Origin: an uncultured Collinsella sp. | Lineage (GTDB): Bacteria > Actinomycetota > Coriobacteriia > Coriobacteriales > Coriobacteriaceae | DNA: 63,771 nucleotides | NCBI GenBank assembly: GCA_900555555.1 | Contig: USLK01000006.1 | Coordinates: 1 to 63,771, forward strand | Direction: 5' to 3' | Made by a program: the position numbers and the translations under genes | The notes under the pieces: generated by a model | Told to the model about the DNA's origin: nothing | Databases searched by the model: none | Seen by the model: the letters and a program-made list of their open reading frames with translations, nothing else | In this document: piece after piece, positions 1 to 8,750 of the stretch | Position numbering within the stretch: position 1 is the stretch's first letter | Layout of the letters: every line of letters starts with the position of its first letter

Positions 1-3
1 AGC

Positions 4-29
4 ATTCGGGGGCCTTGCGGTCCCCGAAT
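4..29 (-). terminator. Hairpin terminator after the truncated flippase
   Basis: An 11-bp stem (4-14 with 19-29, one G-T pair, TTGC loop) lies 21 bases past the flippase stop on the minus strand. What follows on that strand lies outside the window, so a T-run cannot be checked. Confidence 0.6.
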
Positions 30-50
30 CATCACCTGTTATCTAAACTG

Positions 51-752
51 TTAGAATATATAAACGCCCATGCTCAGGGTGAACATGTGGGTGCCGTAGC
101 CGCGGACGGAGCAGTACAGCCAGCCCGCGCCGAGAGCGAGCAGCGATGTGAGCCAGCGGTTGACCTGGTAGGAGTTGAACGAGCTCGTCTGCTCGATATC
201 GGAAACCTGGAAGGTGCGCACGCCGTAGTTGGATAGGATCATGAGCAGGGTGCCGGCGACGAAGGCCATGGAGAACATACCGGCCTGCTCCGGTCCGGCG
301 AGCTGCGTGGCGACAACCGTAAGGATGGGAAAGACCGCACCCCATACCCCCACACCGATGGTGTTCCACAGGTAGTCGCGCACCGTCTCGCCCGATTCGT
401 ACTCGGCGTCCTGCGCCGAGAGCGATCCCTCGTAGATCGAGGAGAGCAACCGCGTCCACCATGCGTCGACGAGACGAGCGATGGGGCCGGGTTCCTTTTT
501 GCGCGCCGCGACTGCCCCCGCGGGGCGCACCGGCTGATACGGGATGCCGGCCCGGTGCGCCCGGATGCGTTGCTGAAGCTGCTCGAGTGGGTTCTTCAAT
601 GGGGATACCTGCCAATCTTCCAAGGGTTTCAGTATAGCGTTGCGCGCGGACGCAAAACCTGGTGTTTCGGGGGAGACGGGGTCGGTTTGGTACAATGCCT
701 GCGCGAGGCCGCGTTGGGGGGTCCGCGTCTGGATGCGTCTAATTACATCCAT
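51..752 (-). pseudogene. Truncated polysaccharide/lipopolysaccharide flippase (N-terminal part)
   Basis: The reading frame gives 233 residues: a soluble N-terminal stretch of about 125 residues, then hydrophobic segments typical of MOP-superfamily oligosaccharide flippases (for example GVGVWGAVFPILTVVATQLAG and GMFSMAFVAGTLLMILSNYGV). Such transporters normally have 12-14 membrane helices and 420-520 residues; this one stops after about three or four, at MGVYIF followed by TAA. A terminator-like hairpin follows at once, so the missing part is not simply cut by the window edge. The intact protein would move lipid-linked polysaccharide precursors across the membrane. The start at 752 is only 17 bp from the divergent permease start and has no clear ribosome site, so a more internal TTG is possible. 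I see no way for this product to function as a flippase. Confidence 0.6.
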
Positions 753-769
753 TTGAGGAGTGCGTGCCT

Positions 770-1609
770 ATGGCTGAACTGATCGTGCCGTTTCTGCTTG
801 CCCTGCTGCCCATCTTGTGGTTGGTCGTTGCCCTGATAGCGCTCAAGTTCCCGGCGTGGAAGGCGGCGATAGGCTCGTTTGCCATCGCATGCGTGCTCGC
901 CTTCGCCTATTGGCACATGCCGGTCGGTCAGGTCGCAACGGCGAGCATCGAGGGCTGGCTCATGGCCTTGTGGCCCATCGTCCTGGTGATCATCGCCGCC
1001 GTGTTCACCTACAACCTGTGCGTGCACACCGGCGCCATGGATACCATCAGCTCCATGATCACCTCGCTCTCGAGCGATCGACGCGTGCTGGCCTTGCTGG
1101 TGGCCTTCGTGGGCGGCCTTGTCCAGGGTGCCAAGCCGCGCGAGATGGTGCAGGTGCTCGGGGCCACGGTCAAGCAGATGCTGCCCACGGCCATCACCAT
1201 GCTCGCTGTCCTGGGATGCGCCAAGGTCATGGGCTATTCCGGCATGATCGGGGCCATCTCGGCGTTCTGCATCGCCGTGGCGGGTGCGTTGTTCCCGCTG
1301 GTGGCGCCTGTGATCGGGTGTATCGGCGCGTTCGTTACGGGCTCCGGCACCAGTTCCGGACTGCTGTCCGGCTCGGTGCAGCTGCAGGCCGCCGATGCGC
1401 TGCATCTCGATCCCTACTGGATCGTGGCGCTCAACTCGCTGGGCGTGGGCGCCGGCAAGATGATCTCCCCGCAGACGCTCGCCATCGGCATGGCCGCCGT
1501 GCAGGTCGTCGGCGCCGAGGGCAAGCTGCTCAACCGCGTCCTGCCCTATGCCATCGGGTTCTTGGTCCTTATGGCTGGTCTCGGCATGGTCGGGGCGATG
1601 GTGTTCTAA
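770..1609 (+). pseudogene. Lactate permease (LctP/LldP family) with a large in-frame internal deletion
   Basis: The 279-residue product matches the two ends of L-lactate permease. Residues 5-115 correspond to the N-terminal helices (LLPILWLVVALIALKFP, LWPIVLVIIAAVF). Residues 122-279 correspond to the C-terminal third, including GAFVTGSGTSSGLL and GAGKMISPQTLAIGMAAV. The family is normally about 510-560 residues. The conserved middle, which starts with a GAFLEGAAGFG-type motif, is absent, and the join lies near residues 113-122 (nt 1106-1136). The frame is intact. ATG at 770 is preferred over GTG at 764 because GAGGAG (755-760) has correct spacing only for the former. A terminator follows. 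The product is probably inactive, but a short folded product cannot be excluded. Confidence 0.75.
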
Positions 1610-1614
1610 ACAGA

Positions 1615-1649
1615 TGGGTGGGGGCCCCGCGGCTCCCACCCAATTTTGT
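1615..1649 (+). terminator. Terminator after the permease
   Basis: A 12-bp stem (1615-1626 with 1631-1642, loop CCGC) is followed by AATTTTGTTT. It separates the permease from the convergent pckA. Confidence 0.8.
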
Positions 1650-1683
1650 TTCGTTGGCTTTGCGAGCTCTGCGATCGGTCGCG

Positions 1684-3240
1684 TTACCCCCGAGGACCCG
1701 CCGCGCGGATGTCCTGCGGCAGATGCGCGTACTTCCGGTCGAAGTTCTCCTGGAACATGCGCGCAAGCTCGTGCGCCGTCTCGTTGTAGAGCGAGGCGCT
1801 CGGCCACGACTGCCAGGGGAGCAGGATCGAGCCGGGGACCCCGGGGCACGTGCTGGGGATATCGAGGTTGAGGATATCGCTATGCACGTATTCGGTGTGC
1901 TCGATCGACCCGTCCAGGGCCGCCGTGACCATGGTGCGGGTGTAGGCGAGCTCGATGCGGTGCCCGGTGCCGTAGCTGCCTCCCACCCAGCCCGTGTTGA
2001 TGAGATATGCCCGTGTGAGCCCGCGTGCCAGGCGCTCGCCGAGCATGCGGGCATAGACCATGGGGTCGCAGGGCATGAACGGTTCGCCGAAGAGCGAGGA
2101 AAAGGTCGGTACGGGTTCGTTGATGCCGACCTCCGTCCCGGCCACCTTGGCGGTAAAACCGGTGACGAAGTGGTACATCGCGCCGTGAGGGGTGAGCCGT
2201 GCGATGGGCGGTAGCACGCCGAACGCATCGCAGGTCAAGAAGAGCACCACGCTCGGCTCTTTCCCGCAGCCAAGCGTCCAAGCGTTGGGGATGTGCTCCA
2301 CAGGATAGGCTACGCGCGTGTTGCGCGTGAGCGATGTGTCCGCGTAATTAGGTTGACGAGCGTTGTTCAGCACGACGTTTTCGCACATGCTCCCAAATCG
2401 GACGGCGCGGTAGATCTCCGGCTCGCGCTCCTCGCTCAGTCCGTCGCATTTGGCATAACAGCCGCCCTCCAGATTGAAGATGCCCTCGCCGAGCGCCCAA
2501 CCGTGTTCATCGTCGCCGATAAGCAGGCGGTTGGGGTCGGCGGATAGGGTCGTTTTGCCTGTTCCGGATAGACCGAAGAACACAGCGGTCTCATGCGTTT
2601 TGGGGTCCATGGACGCCGAGCAGTGCATGGGGAGGACGTCGTCCTCCATCGGCAGCAGATAGTTCATGACCGAGAAGATGGACTTCTTGATCTCGCCGGA
2701 GTATTCGGTCCCCGCGATCACGATGGTGCGTTCCGCATAGTTGATCAGCACCGCGGCCTGCGAGTTGACCCCGTCGCGCCGGGGGTCGCACCGGTAGCCC
2801 GGGGCGGCCAGCACCGTGAAGTCGGGGGTTCTTCCTTCGGCGCGCTCGGCGGGTGTGGGGCGCACGAGCATTTGGGTTATGAATAGCGCCTGGCTCGCGC
2901 GCTCGCAGGTGACTTCGAAGGCGCGCGCATGTTTGCGGTTGGCCCCCGCGAGTCCATGGACCACGAACGTATCGCGATTATCCAGGTACGATCGCACCGC
3001 ATCGCGGATGCGCTCGTATCGCTTCCGGTCGATGGGCACGTTGACGTCTCCCCAGGCGATGGCTCCGTGTACGTCGGGGGTGTCCACGATAAAGCGGTCT
3101 TTGGGCGAGCGCCCCGTGTACGATCCGGTCGTCACCACCAGCGAGCCGTTTGCCGCGAGCCGCCCCTCATGTCGGGCGACAGCGTGCTCGATGAGCTCGG
3201 CGGGTGCAAGATCGATATAGACGGAATGTTTCGATTCCAT
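1684..3240 (-). CDS. pckA: Phosphoenolpyruvate carboxykinase (ATP)
   Basis: This cytosolic enzyme interconverts oxaloacetate plus ATP with phosphoenolpyruvate, CO2 and ADP. In fermenting anaerobes it can run toward oxaloacetate and conserve ATP. The 518-residue product has the family signatures: the substrate loop YTGRSPKDRF, the kinase-1a P-loop GLSGTGKTTLS, and the metal/nucleotide motif LLIGDDEHGW. Length is normal for the ATP-type enzyme. The frame stays open to 3351, but ATG at 3240 starts the conserved N-terminus (MESKHSVYIDL) and has GGGAGG seven bases upstream. It is transcribed alone, convergent with the permease and divergent from degV. Confidence 0.95.
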   Translation of the reverse strand: MESKHSVYIDLAPAELIEHAVARHEGRLAANGSLVVTTGSYTGRSPKDRFIVDTPDVHGAIAWGDVNVPIDRKRYERIRDAVRSYLDNRDTFVVHGLAGANRKHARAFEVTCERASQALFITQMLVRPTPAERAEGRTPDFTVLAAPGYRCDPRRDGVNSQAAVLINYAERTIVIAGTEYSGEIKKSIFSVMNYLLPMEDDVLPMHCSASMDPKTHETAVFFGLSGTGKTTLSADPNRLLIGDDEHGWALGEGIFNLEGGCYAKCDGLSEEREPEIYRAVRFGSMCENVVLNNARQPNYADTSLTRNTRVAYPVEHIPNAWTLGCGKEPSVVLFLTCDAFGVLPPIARLTPHGAMYHFVTGFTAKVAGTEVGINEPVPTFSSLFGEPFMPCDPMVYARMLGERLARGLTRAYLINTGWVGGSYGTGHRIELAYTRTMVTAALDGSIEHTEYVHSDILNLDIPSTCPGVPGSILLPWQSWPSASLYNETAHELARMFQENFDRKYAHLPQDIRAAGPRG

Positions 3241-3493
3241 GGTCGGCCTCCCTGGCACCATGGCGTGCGATGGGCCGCGCGCCGTTGACCATGTGATACC
3301 CCACTTTATTATGCAAAAGTGATGACTTTCCGCGAGCGGGCGATATTCCAAGCCAAGGGGTCGGGAATTGTCGGCATGCGGACTGGTGTGCGCGGGAGGT
3401 GGGCGTCCTGTGAGAATTCTGTGACGAAAGATAGATAGGAATACACTACTAAAAATATGTAACCTAACTCACATATGAGGAAGGATAGTTCCT

Positions 3494-4354
3494 ATGTCTA
3501 TACGTATTATTACCGATTCCGGCTCCGATTGCATGAACGGGGAGCATCCCCAGCTCACGGTGCTCCCGCTCAGTATCGCGTTCGGCGATACGGTGTACCG
3601 CTCCGATGTCGATATCACGCGGGAGCGGTTTTACGAGATGCTGGTCGAGGGCGATGATTTTCCCACTACGGGCCAGGTAAATCCGTATGCATTCGAGCGG
3701 GCTATCGAGCAGGCTTGGGGCAACGGCGAGGACGTTGTCGTCATCACCCTTTCGAGCAAGCTCTCGGGGACGCATCAAAGCGCGCTTTCCGCTGCGGCCT
3801 CCGCGAAGGGTGCGGGCGCGGTGCATGTGGTCGACTCCCTCAACGCGACGTTGGGCCAACGTATCCTCGTCCAGCAGGCGCTTCGCCTGGTTGACTCCGG
3901 CGCTTCGTCAGCCCAGATCGCATCCGCGATCGAAGGCCTTGCTTCGCGGGTTACCGTCGTGGGCCTTCTCGATACGCTGGAATACCTCAAGCGCGGCGGA
4001 CGCGTTTCCGCCGCGGCGGCGGGAGTCGGCGAGCTTCTCTCCATCAAGCCCGTCATTACGGTTTGCGATGGCTCGGTGGAGGTGCTCGGCAAGGCCCGTG
4101 GCTCCAAGAACGGCCGCAACCTCCTGCATAAGGAGGTGGAGCGTGCGGGCGGTATCGATTTTTCGCTGCCGGCATCCGTGGGCTACACCGGCATGTCCGA
4201 CAAGCTGCTGCAAAAGTATCTTACCGACAACCGTTCGGTTTGGGAGGAGGGCGCTACGCCCGAGATGTTGCGGCCGGTGCTCATCGGTCCGACCATCGGC
4301 ACCCATGCCGGGCCCGGCGCCATCGCCGTCGCGTTCTTCAATCGTATTTCGTAG
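3494..4354 (+). CDS. DegV family fatty-acid-binding protein
   Basis: The 286-residue protein has the DegV two-domain layout. It opens with the lipid-contacting motif IITDSGSDC. TLSSKLSGTHQSA lies in the middle, followed by TLEYLKRGGRVS, and it closes with IGTHAGPGAIAVAFF. In Firmicutes, DegV/FakB proteins present fatty acids to the kinase FakA for phosphorylation and entry into phospholipid synthesis. No fakA lies in this window, so that partner is inferred. A ribosome site (GAGGAAGG) precedes the ATG. A second DegV paralogue lies at 28349-29236. pgi begins 57 bp downstream and may be co-transcribed. Confidence 0.9.
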   Translation: MSIRIITDSGSDCMNGEHPQLTVLPLSIAFGDTVYRSDVDITRERFYEMLVEGDDFPTTGQVNPYAFERAIEQAWGNGEDVVVITLSSKLSGTHQSALSAAASAKGAGAVHVVDSLNATLGQRILVQQALRLVDSGASSAQIASAIEGLASRVTVVGLLDTLEYLKRGGRVSAAAAGVGELLSIKPVITVCDGSVEVLGKARGSKNGRNLLHKEVERAGGIDFSLPASVGYTGMSDKLLQKYLTDNRSVWEEGATPEMLRPVLIGPTIGTHAGPGAIAVAFFNRIS

Positions 4355-4411
4355 GTGGCTGTGGGGTAGAATGGATGCATCCGTGTCTGTGATACCAGAA
4401 AGGATTCGCAT

Positions 4412-6103
4412 ATGAGCGTTTCTGTACCCATCGATGCAACCAAGACCGCTGCCTGGGCTGCGCTGCAAGAGCATTACAACCACCTGCAGGAGCAGGGGAT
4501 CAGTCTCAAGGATTGGTTCGCCGCCGATCCCGAGCGCGTGGCCAAGCTGTCGTTCGATGCGGGCGACCTGCATTTCGACCTGTCCAAGAACCTGGTGACC
4601 GATGAGACGGTCCAGTTGCTGGTCCAGCTTGGTCGCGAGTGCGGCGTCGAGGCGCGCCGCGAGGCCATGTTCGCCGGCGAGCACATCAACACCACCGAGG
4701 ACCGTGCGGTTCTCCACACCGCCCTGCGTCGTCCGGCCTCCCAAAAGGGCCAGCTCATGGTCGATGGCCAGGACGTTGTCGCCGATGTCCACGAGGTTCT
4801 CGACCGCATGTATGCGTTCGCCGATCGCGTGCGCTCCGGTGAGTGGAAGGGCGTTTCGGGCAAGCGCATCGAGCACCTGGTGTCCATCGGCATCGGCGGA
4901 TCAGACCTCGGCCCCGTCATGGTGTACGAGGCGCTGCGCCCGTTCGCCAATGCCGGTATCGACTGCCGCTACATCTCCAACATCGACCCCAACGACCAGG
5001 CGGAGAAGCTTTCGGGCCTCGATCCCGAGACCACGCTGGTGATCATCGTGTCCAAGACGTTCACCACGCTTGAGACCCTCACCAACGCCCGCGAGGTCAA
5101 GGCGTGGATGCTCGACCGGCTGCAGGCATGCGGCGCCATCGACGGCTCTGCCGAGCAGAGCGCCGAGGCCATCGCCAAGCACTTCGTCGCCGTCTCCACC
5201 GCGCTCGACAAAGTCGCTGAGTTCGGTATCGATCCCGAGAACACGTTCGGATTCTGGGATTGGGTTGGCGGTCGCTACTCCGTCGATTCCGCTGTGGGCC
5301 TGTCGCTCATCGTGGTGTACGGTCCCGAGCTGTTCCAGCAGTTCCTCGACGGCTTCCGCGCCATTGACGAGTACTTCTGCGATACGCCGCTCGAGGAGAA
5401 CGTCGTTGCGCTGATGGGCCTGCTCAACGTGTGGTATGTCAATTTCTTCGGCGCCGATACGCATGCTGTCCTGCCCTACACGCAGTACCTGCATCGTTTC
5501 CCCGCCTATCTGCAGCAGCTCACCATGGAGTCTAACGGCAAGGGCGTGCGTTGGGACGGCACGCCGGTTACCTGCCATACCGGCGAGGTCTTCTGGGGCG
5601 AGCCGGGCACCAACGGGCAGCATGCGTTCTATCAGCTCATCCACCAGGGCAACGTTCTGGTTCCGGCTGACTTCATCGCGTTCGCCAACACCGAGAACCC
5701 CGCTGTCGACGGCGATCAGGACGTGCATGAGCTGTTCTTGGGCAACTTCCTCGCTCAGACCAAGGCGCTTGCGTTCGGCAAGACCGCCGATGAGGTCCGC
5801 GCCGAGGGAACCGTTGAGCAGATCGTTCCGGCACGTTGCTTCACCGGCAACCGTCCGACCACTTCGATCTTCGGCGATCGACTGACCCCGTTCTCACTCG
5901 GCGAGCTCATCGCGCTGTACGAGCACATCACCTTTGTCCAGGGTACCGTGTGGGGTATCGATTCCTACGATCAGTGGGGTGTCGAGCTCGGCAAGCAACT
6001 TGCCAAGGAAATCACGCCGGCGTTCCACGACGATGACGCGCTGGCTGCACAGGACGCATCCACCAAGGCGCTGATCGAGTTCTATCGCGCCCATCGTAGG
6101 TAG
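4412..6103 (+). CDS. pgi: Glucose-6-phosphate isomerase
   Basis: It catalyses glucose-6-phosphate to fructose-6-phosphate, the second step of glycolysis, in the cytosol. The 563-residue product carries the sugar-phosphate-binding sequence SIGIGGSDLGPVM, SKTFTTLET, and the region NTFGFWDWVGGRYS with its catalytic arginine. The C-terminal part contains the family segment GVELGKQLAKEI. Length and domain order match the large (about 550-residue) bacterial and eukaryotic form. AGAAAGGATT precedes the start. A strong terminator follows, so this ends the transcription unit. Confidence 0.97.
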   Translation: MSVSVPIDATKTAAWAALQEHYNHLQEQGISLKDWFAADPERVAKLSFDAGDLHFDLSKNLVTDETVQLLVQLGRECGVEARREAMFAGEHINTTEDRAVLHTALRRPASQKGQLMVDGQDVVADVHEVLDRMYAFADRVRSGEWKGVSGKRIEHLVSIGIGGSDLGPVMVYEALRPFANAGIDCRYISNIDPNDQAEKLSGLDPETTLVIIVSKTFTTLETLTNAREVKAWMLDRLQACGAIDGSAEQSAEAIAKHFVAVSTALDKVAEFGIDPENTFGFWDWVGGRYSVDSAVGLSLIVVYGPELFQQFLDGFRAIDEYFCDTPLEENVVALMGLLNVWYVNFFGADTHAVLPYTQYLHRFPAYLQQLTMESNGKGVRWDGTPVTCHTGEVFWGEPGTNGQHAFYQLIHQGNVLVPADFIAFANTENPAVDGDQDVHELFLGNFLAQTKALAFGKTADEVRAEGTVEQIVPARCFTGNRPTTSIFGDRLTPFSLGELIALYEHITFVQGTVWGIDSYDQWGVELGKQLAKEITPAFHDDDALAAQDASTKALIEFYRAHRR

Positions 6104-6142
6104 CGGATGTTTCTTCACATGCATTTTCATGTGTATTGCTTG

Positions 6143-6173
6143 AGGGCGGTCGGGTTTTCCGACCGCCCTTTTT
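6143..6173 (+). terminator. Rho-independent terminator after pgi
   Basis: An 11-bp perfect GC-rich stem (6143-6153 with 6159-6169, loop GTTTT) runs into TTTTT. Confidence 0.95.
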
Positions 6174-6441
6174 GTAAAAGTGCGCGTTTTTGTCATTTTT
6201 CGGTTTTATTGAGTTCATTTTTCGAGGGCGCTCTATAGCTATTGCATAAAAACGAATATGGCTGTTCGTATATCTATATCTGTGAATTAGATTTGCCATC
6301 CTTTTGAAAATAGCTGGCCGTGGCACCGAAATATGACATATTCGCGCACCTGGTTGCGGGTCGTTGAGATGAAGCCCCGGTGCTCTGCTGCGCCAGCTTC
6401 CGTATAATGGGCGAGGAAACCTCGTACATAAGGAGCCTTAT
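6174..6441 (+). promoter_or_regulatory. AT-rich intergenic region with the promoter of the HAD genes
   Basis: This is a 268-bp non-coding stretch, distinctly AT-rich compared with the flanking genes. A perfect -10 hexamer TATAAT is at 6403-6408; no convincing -35 stands 17 bp upstream. A small CGAGG/CCTCG hairpin (about 6412-6424) would sit at the start of the mRNA, followed by the ribosome site AAGGAG. I see no gene or larger RNA structure in the rest. Confidence 0.55.
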
Positions 6442-7278
6442 ATGGCGATCAAGGCAATAGCCCTCGATATCGACGGCACGCTGACCAATGACGATAAGAA
6501 GATCACGCCGCGTACGCGCGAGGCCCTGCTTGCCGCACAGGCATCGGGCATTCGTTTGATCCTGGCCTCTGGACGACCCGAGCGTGGGCTGCGTGCTTAT
6601 GCCCGTGAGCTTGATCTTGAGCGTAACCACGGCATGCTCGTGGCTTTCAATGGCGCTCTTGTTATCGACGCTCAATCTAACGAGGTGCTGTTCGATGAGC
6701 CTATGAGCGCCGAGGACTGCCGCGCGGTCATCGACCACATGCGTGATTTCGATGTTACCCCCTGGATTGTCGAAGGTGATCAGATGTATGTCGAGCAGGG
6801 TATGCCGCATATGATTCTGCATAATGGCGAGCCGATGGATATCGTTGAGTTCGAGCGTTACCATCTTGACCTGGTGCTTAATGAGGTTCCTAGCCTTACG
6901 GAGTTCTGTACGCGTCCCCAGGAAAAACTGCTTGTTGCCGGAACCGACACCTATCTGCAGGAGCATTGGCGTGAGATGAGCGCGCCGTTCGAGGATCGTC
7001 TGAGCAGCATGTTCACTGCCGACTTCTACTATGAGTTTATGGCGCCGGGCATCGATAAATCGGTGGGGCTGTGCCACGCGCTTCCCAAATGCGGTATCGA
7101 GCCTTCCGAGCTCGTTGCATTTGGCGATGGGCAGAACGATGTGGCCATGCTTTCGCTTGCGGGAACGGGTGTTGCCATGGGCAACGCTGTTGAAGAGGCC
7201 AAGAGCGTGTCCGATATGGTTACTGGCAACAACAACGAGGACGGCATCGCCCAGGCACTCGAGAAGTTGCTGGCATAG
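6442..7278 (+). CDS. Cof-type HAD hydrolase (sugar-phosphate or nucleotide phosphatase)
   Basis: The 278-residue protein has all HAD motifs of the Cof/IIB subfamily. DIDGTLTNDD gives the nucleophile and acid/base aspartates, LASGR is motif II, K in GIDKSVGL serves as motif III, and FGDGQNDVAMLSLAGTGVAMGNA is motif IV. The cap domain sits between motifs II and III. Family members dephosphorylate sugar phosphates, FMN or similar small phosphoesters; the substrate cannot be read from the sequence. A second, unrelated HAD gene follows 14 bp later, probably in the same transcript. Confidence 0.92.
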   Translation: MAIKAIALDIDGTLTNDDKKITPRTREALLAAQASGIRLILASGRPERGLRAYARELDLERNHGMLVAFNGALVIDAQSNEVLFDEPMSAEDCRAVIDHMRDFDVTPWIVEGDQMYVEQGMPHMILHNGEPMDIVEFERYHLDLVLNEVPSLTEFCTRPQEKLLVAGTDTYLQEHWREMSAPFEDRLSSMFTADFYYEFMAPGIDKSVGLCHALPKCGIEPSELVAFGDGQNDVAMLSLAGTGVAMGNAVEEAKSVSDMVTGNNNEDGIAQALEKLLA

Positions 7279-7292
7279 GGTGGGCGGAATAT

Positions 7293-7979
7293 ATGGATAC
7301 CATTGAAACCAGACCTTTTCCGTTCAAGGCGGTTGTGTTCGACATGGACGGCGTAATCGTCGACTCCGAGTATTTCTACTTGGACGCCCTACATCGCTAC
7401 GCGGCCGAATATGGGATCCCCATGACGGAAGAGGAGATGAGGCGCACCGTAGGTGCCTCGCATCAGGACTTTTGCCGTTGGGGCGTCGATTGGCTGTCCC
7501 GTATCGGCATCGATGCGACGGCTGAGCAGGCCATCGCGCACTATCGCGCGTGGGAGCAGCGCAATCCGCCGCGTTTCGATGAACTGTTAAACCCTGGTGT
7601 TGCCGAGACCATCGAGACGCTCAAAAGCTGGGGCGTGCGTGTTGCCCTGGCGTCCTCGTCTCCACGCCGCGAGATCGACAACGTGTTGGCGCAATGCGAG
7701 CTCACGGGTGCATTCGAGCAAATCGTATCGGGTGAACAGTTTGCCGAGAGCAAACCCAATCCCGAGATCTATCTGTATTCGGCCGAACACCTGGGGCTCG
7801 ATCCGTGCGACTGCTGCTGCATCGAGGACTCCGTTCCCGGCATCACGGCGGGCAAGGCGGCGGGGTACACGGTGTTCGCGAAGCGCGAGGAGCGCTTTGG
7901 GTATTCGCAGGACGCGGCAGATATGATTATCGACCAGGTGCCGGACATACTGACCGCGGCATATGAGCTGGAACGCTAG
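7293..7979 (+). CDS. HAD hydrolase of the beta-phosphoglucomutase/phosphatase type
   Basis: The 228-residue product is a subfamily IA HAD enzyme. FDMDGVIVDSE is motif I, ALASSSPRREID motif II, KPNPEIYL motif III and CIEDSVPGITAGKAAG motif IV, with an alpha-helical cap after motif I. Relatives include beta-phosphoglucomutases and sugar-phosphate phosphatases, and I cannot choose between these. GGTGGGCGG precedes the ATG. Its TAG stop and the stop of the convergent tatD gene overlap in the palindrome CTAG (7976-7979), so the two transcripts share ends with no spacer. Confidence 0.9.
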   Translation: MDTIETRPFPFKAVVFDMDGVIVDSEYFYLDALHRYAAEYGIPMTEEEMRRTVGASHQDFCRWGVDWLSRIGIDATAEQAIAHYRAWEQRNPPRFDELLNPGVAETIETLKSWGVRVALASSSPRREIDNVLAQCELTGAFEQIVSGEQFAESKPNPEIYLYSAEHLGLDPCDCCCIEDSVPGITAGKAAGYTVFAKREERFGYSQDAADMIIDQVPDILTAAYELER

Positions 7980-8749
7980 GAGATCAGTGCCGCAGCGCCC
8001 GTGTGGGCGATGATCCGTTCGAGTTCATCTGCCGAAATCGCGTGGAGCTCGGACAGGGTGCGCAGGCTGCGCTCAAGCGAATTTAGGATGCGACTCGCGG
8101 AGCTGCAGGTATCGAATTGCATGGGCGCATCGGTTTCGAGCAGGAGCTGCTGAACCGGTATCTGCCGTGCGTACTCGCGCCCGCGTTTCGTTTTGAGCAT
8201 GCGTTCGTTGATGGAAAACAGGCACCCTTCTGCTCTTGCCTGGGCCAGCTCATCGCTCGTGCCCGAAAACCAGTGAAAGATACACGTGCCGGTGGCGATC
8301 AGATCGCGATCGCGCAGCATGTTTAGAACGCAACCCACTGCCTTCGTGGCATGTATGGTGACTATCCGACCCTTGATGGGGCGCTCCGCACAGGCATCGA
8401 GGACGGAAGCGAGTGCCTTAAGCTGGCGCTGCTCGCTTCCGGCGAACCTTGCGGAAAAATCAAGGCCGATTTCGCCTACGATGGGGCATTCCGATGCAAG
8501 CGCCGCGGCTCCTTCGATATCTTGAGAGCTCGCCGTCCCGTTTGCGACCCACCATGGGTGCAGGCCGCATCCTACCCAAACATTGGACACGGATGCGAAC
8601 TTGTCGCAGGCCTCTTGGTATTCGCTGGGCAGCACTGTTGCGTTGAGTACGCCTGCGCCCCGTTCGGCGAGCTCCTGTGCCACCTCCACGCCGTTTTTCA
8701 TGCGATCGATATGACAATGCATATCAACGATGTTCAAGGGGCGCTTCAT
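7976..8749 (-). CDS. TatD family metal-dependent hydrolase
   Basis: The 257-residue protein has the amidohydrolase-type metal ligands of TatD nucleases: HCHID near the N-terminus, GEIGLDFS, VTIHATKA and LLETDAPM. TatD enzymes are cytoplasmic metal-dependent DNases or exonucleases linked to DNA repair; some members have other substrates. The frame extends to 8800, but ATG at 8749 sits one base after the TAA of the upstream tcdA gene, with the ribosome site inside tcdA. This implies translational coupling. Confidence 0.88.
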   Translation of the reverse strand: MKRPLNIVDMHCHIDRMKNGVEVAQELAERGAGVLNATVLPSEYQEACDKFASVSNVWVGCGLHPWWVANGTASSQDIEGAAALASECPIVGEIGLDFSARFAGSEQRQLKALASVLDACAERPIKGRIVTIHATKAVGCVLNMLRDRDLIATGTCIFHWFSGTSDELAQARAEGCLFSINERMLKTKRGREYARQIPVQQLLLETDAPMQFDTCSSASRILNSLERSLRTLSELHAISADELERIIAHTGAAALIS

Positions 8750-8750
8750 A

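Noticed and set aside
743..1849. 368-residue minus-strand frame across the permease
   Set aside because: Rich in His, Gly, Arg and Asp as expected from antisense of a hydrophobic plus-strand gene; no family pattern.
817..2214. 465-residue plus-strand frame over permease and pckA
   Set aside because: Off-frame to the permease and antisense to pckA; composition is Arg/Gly/His-rich without any fold pattern.
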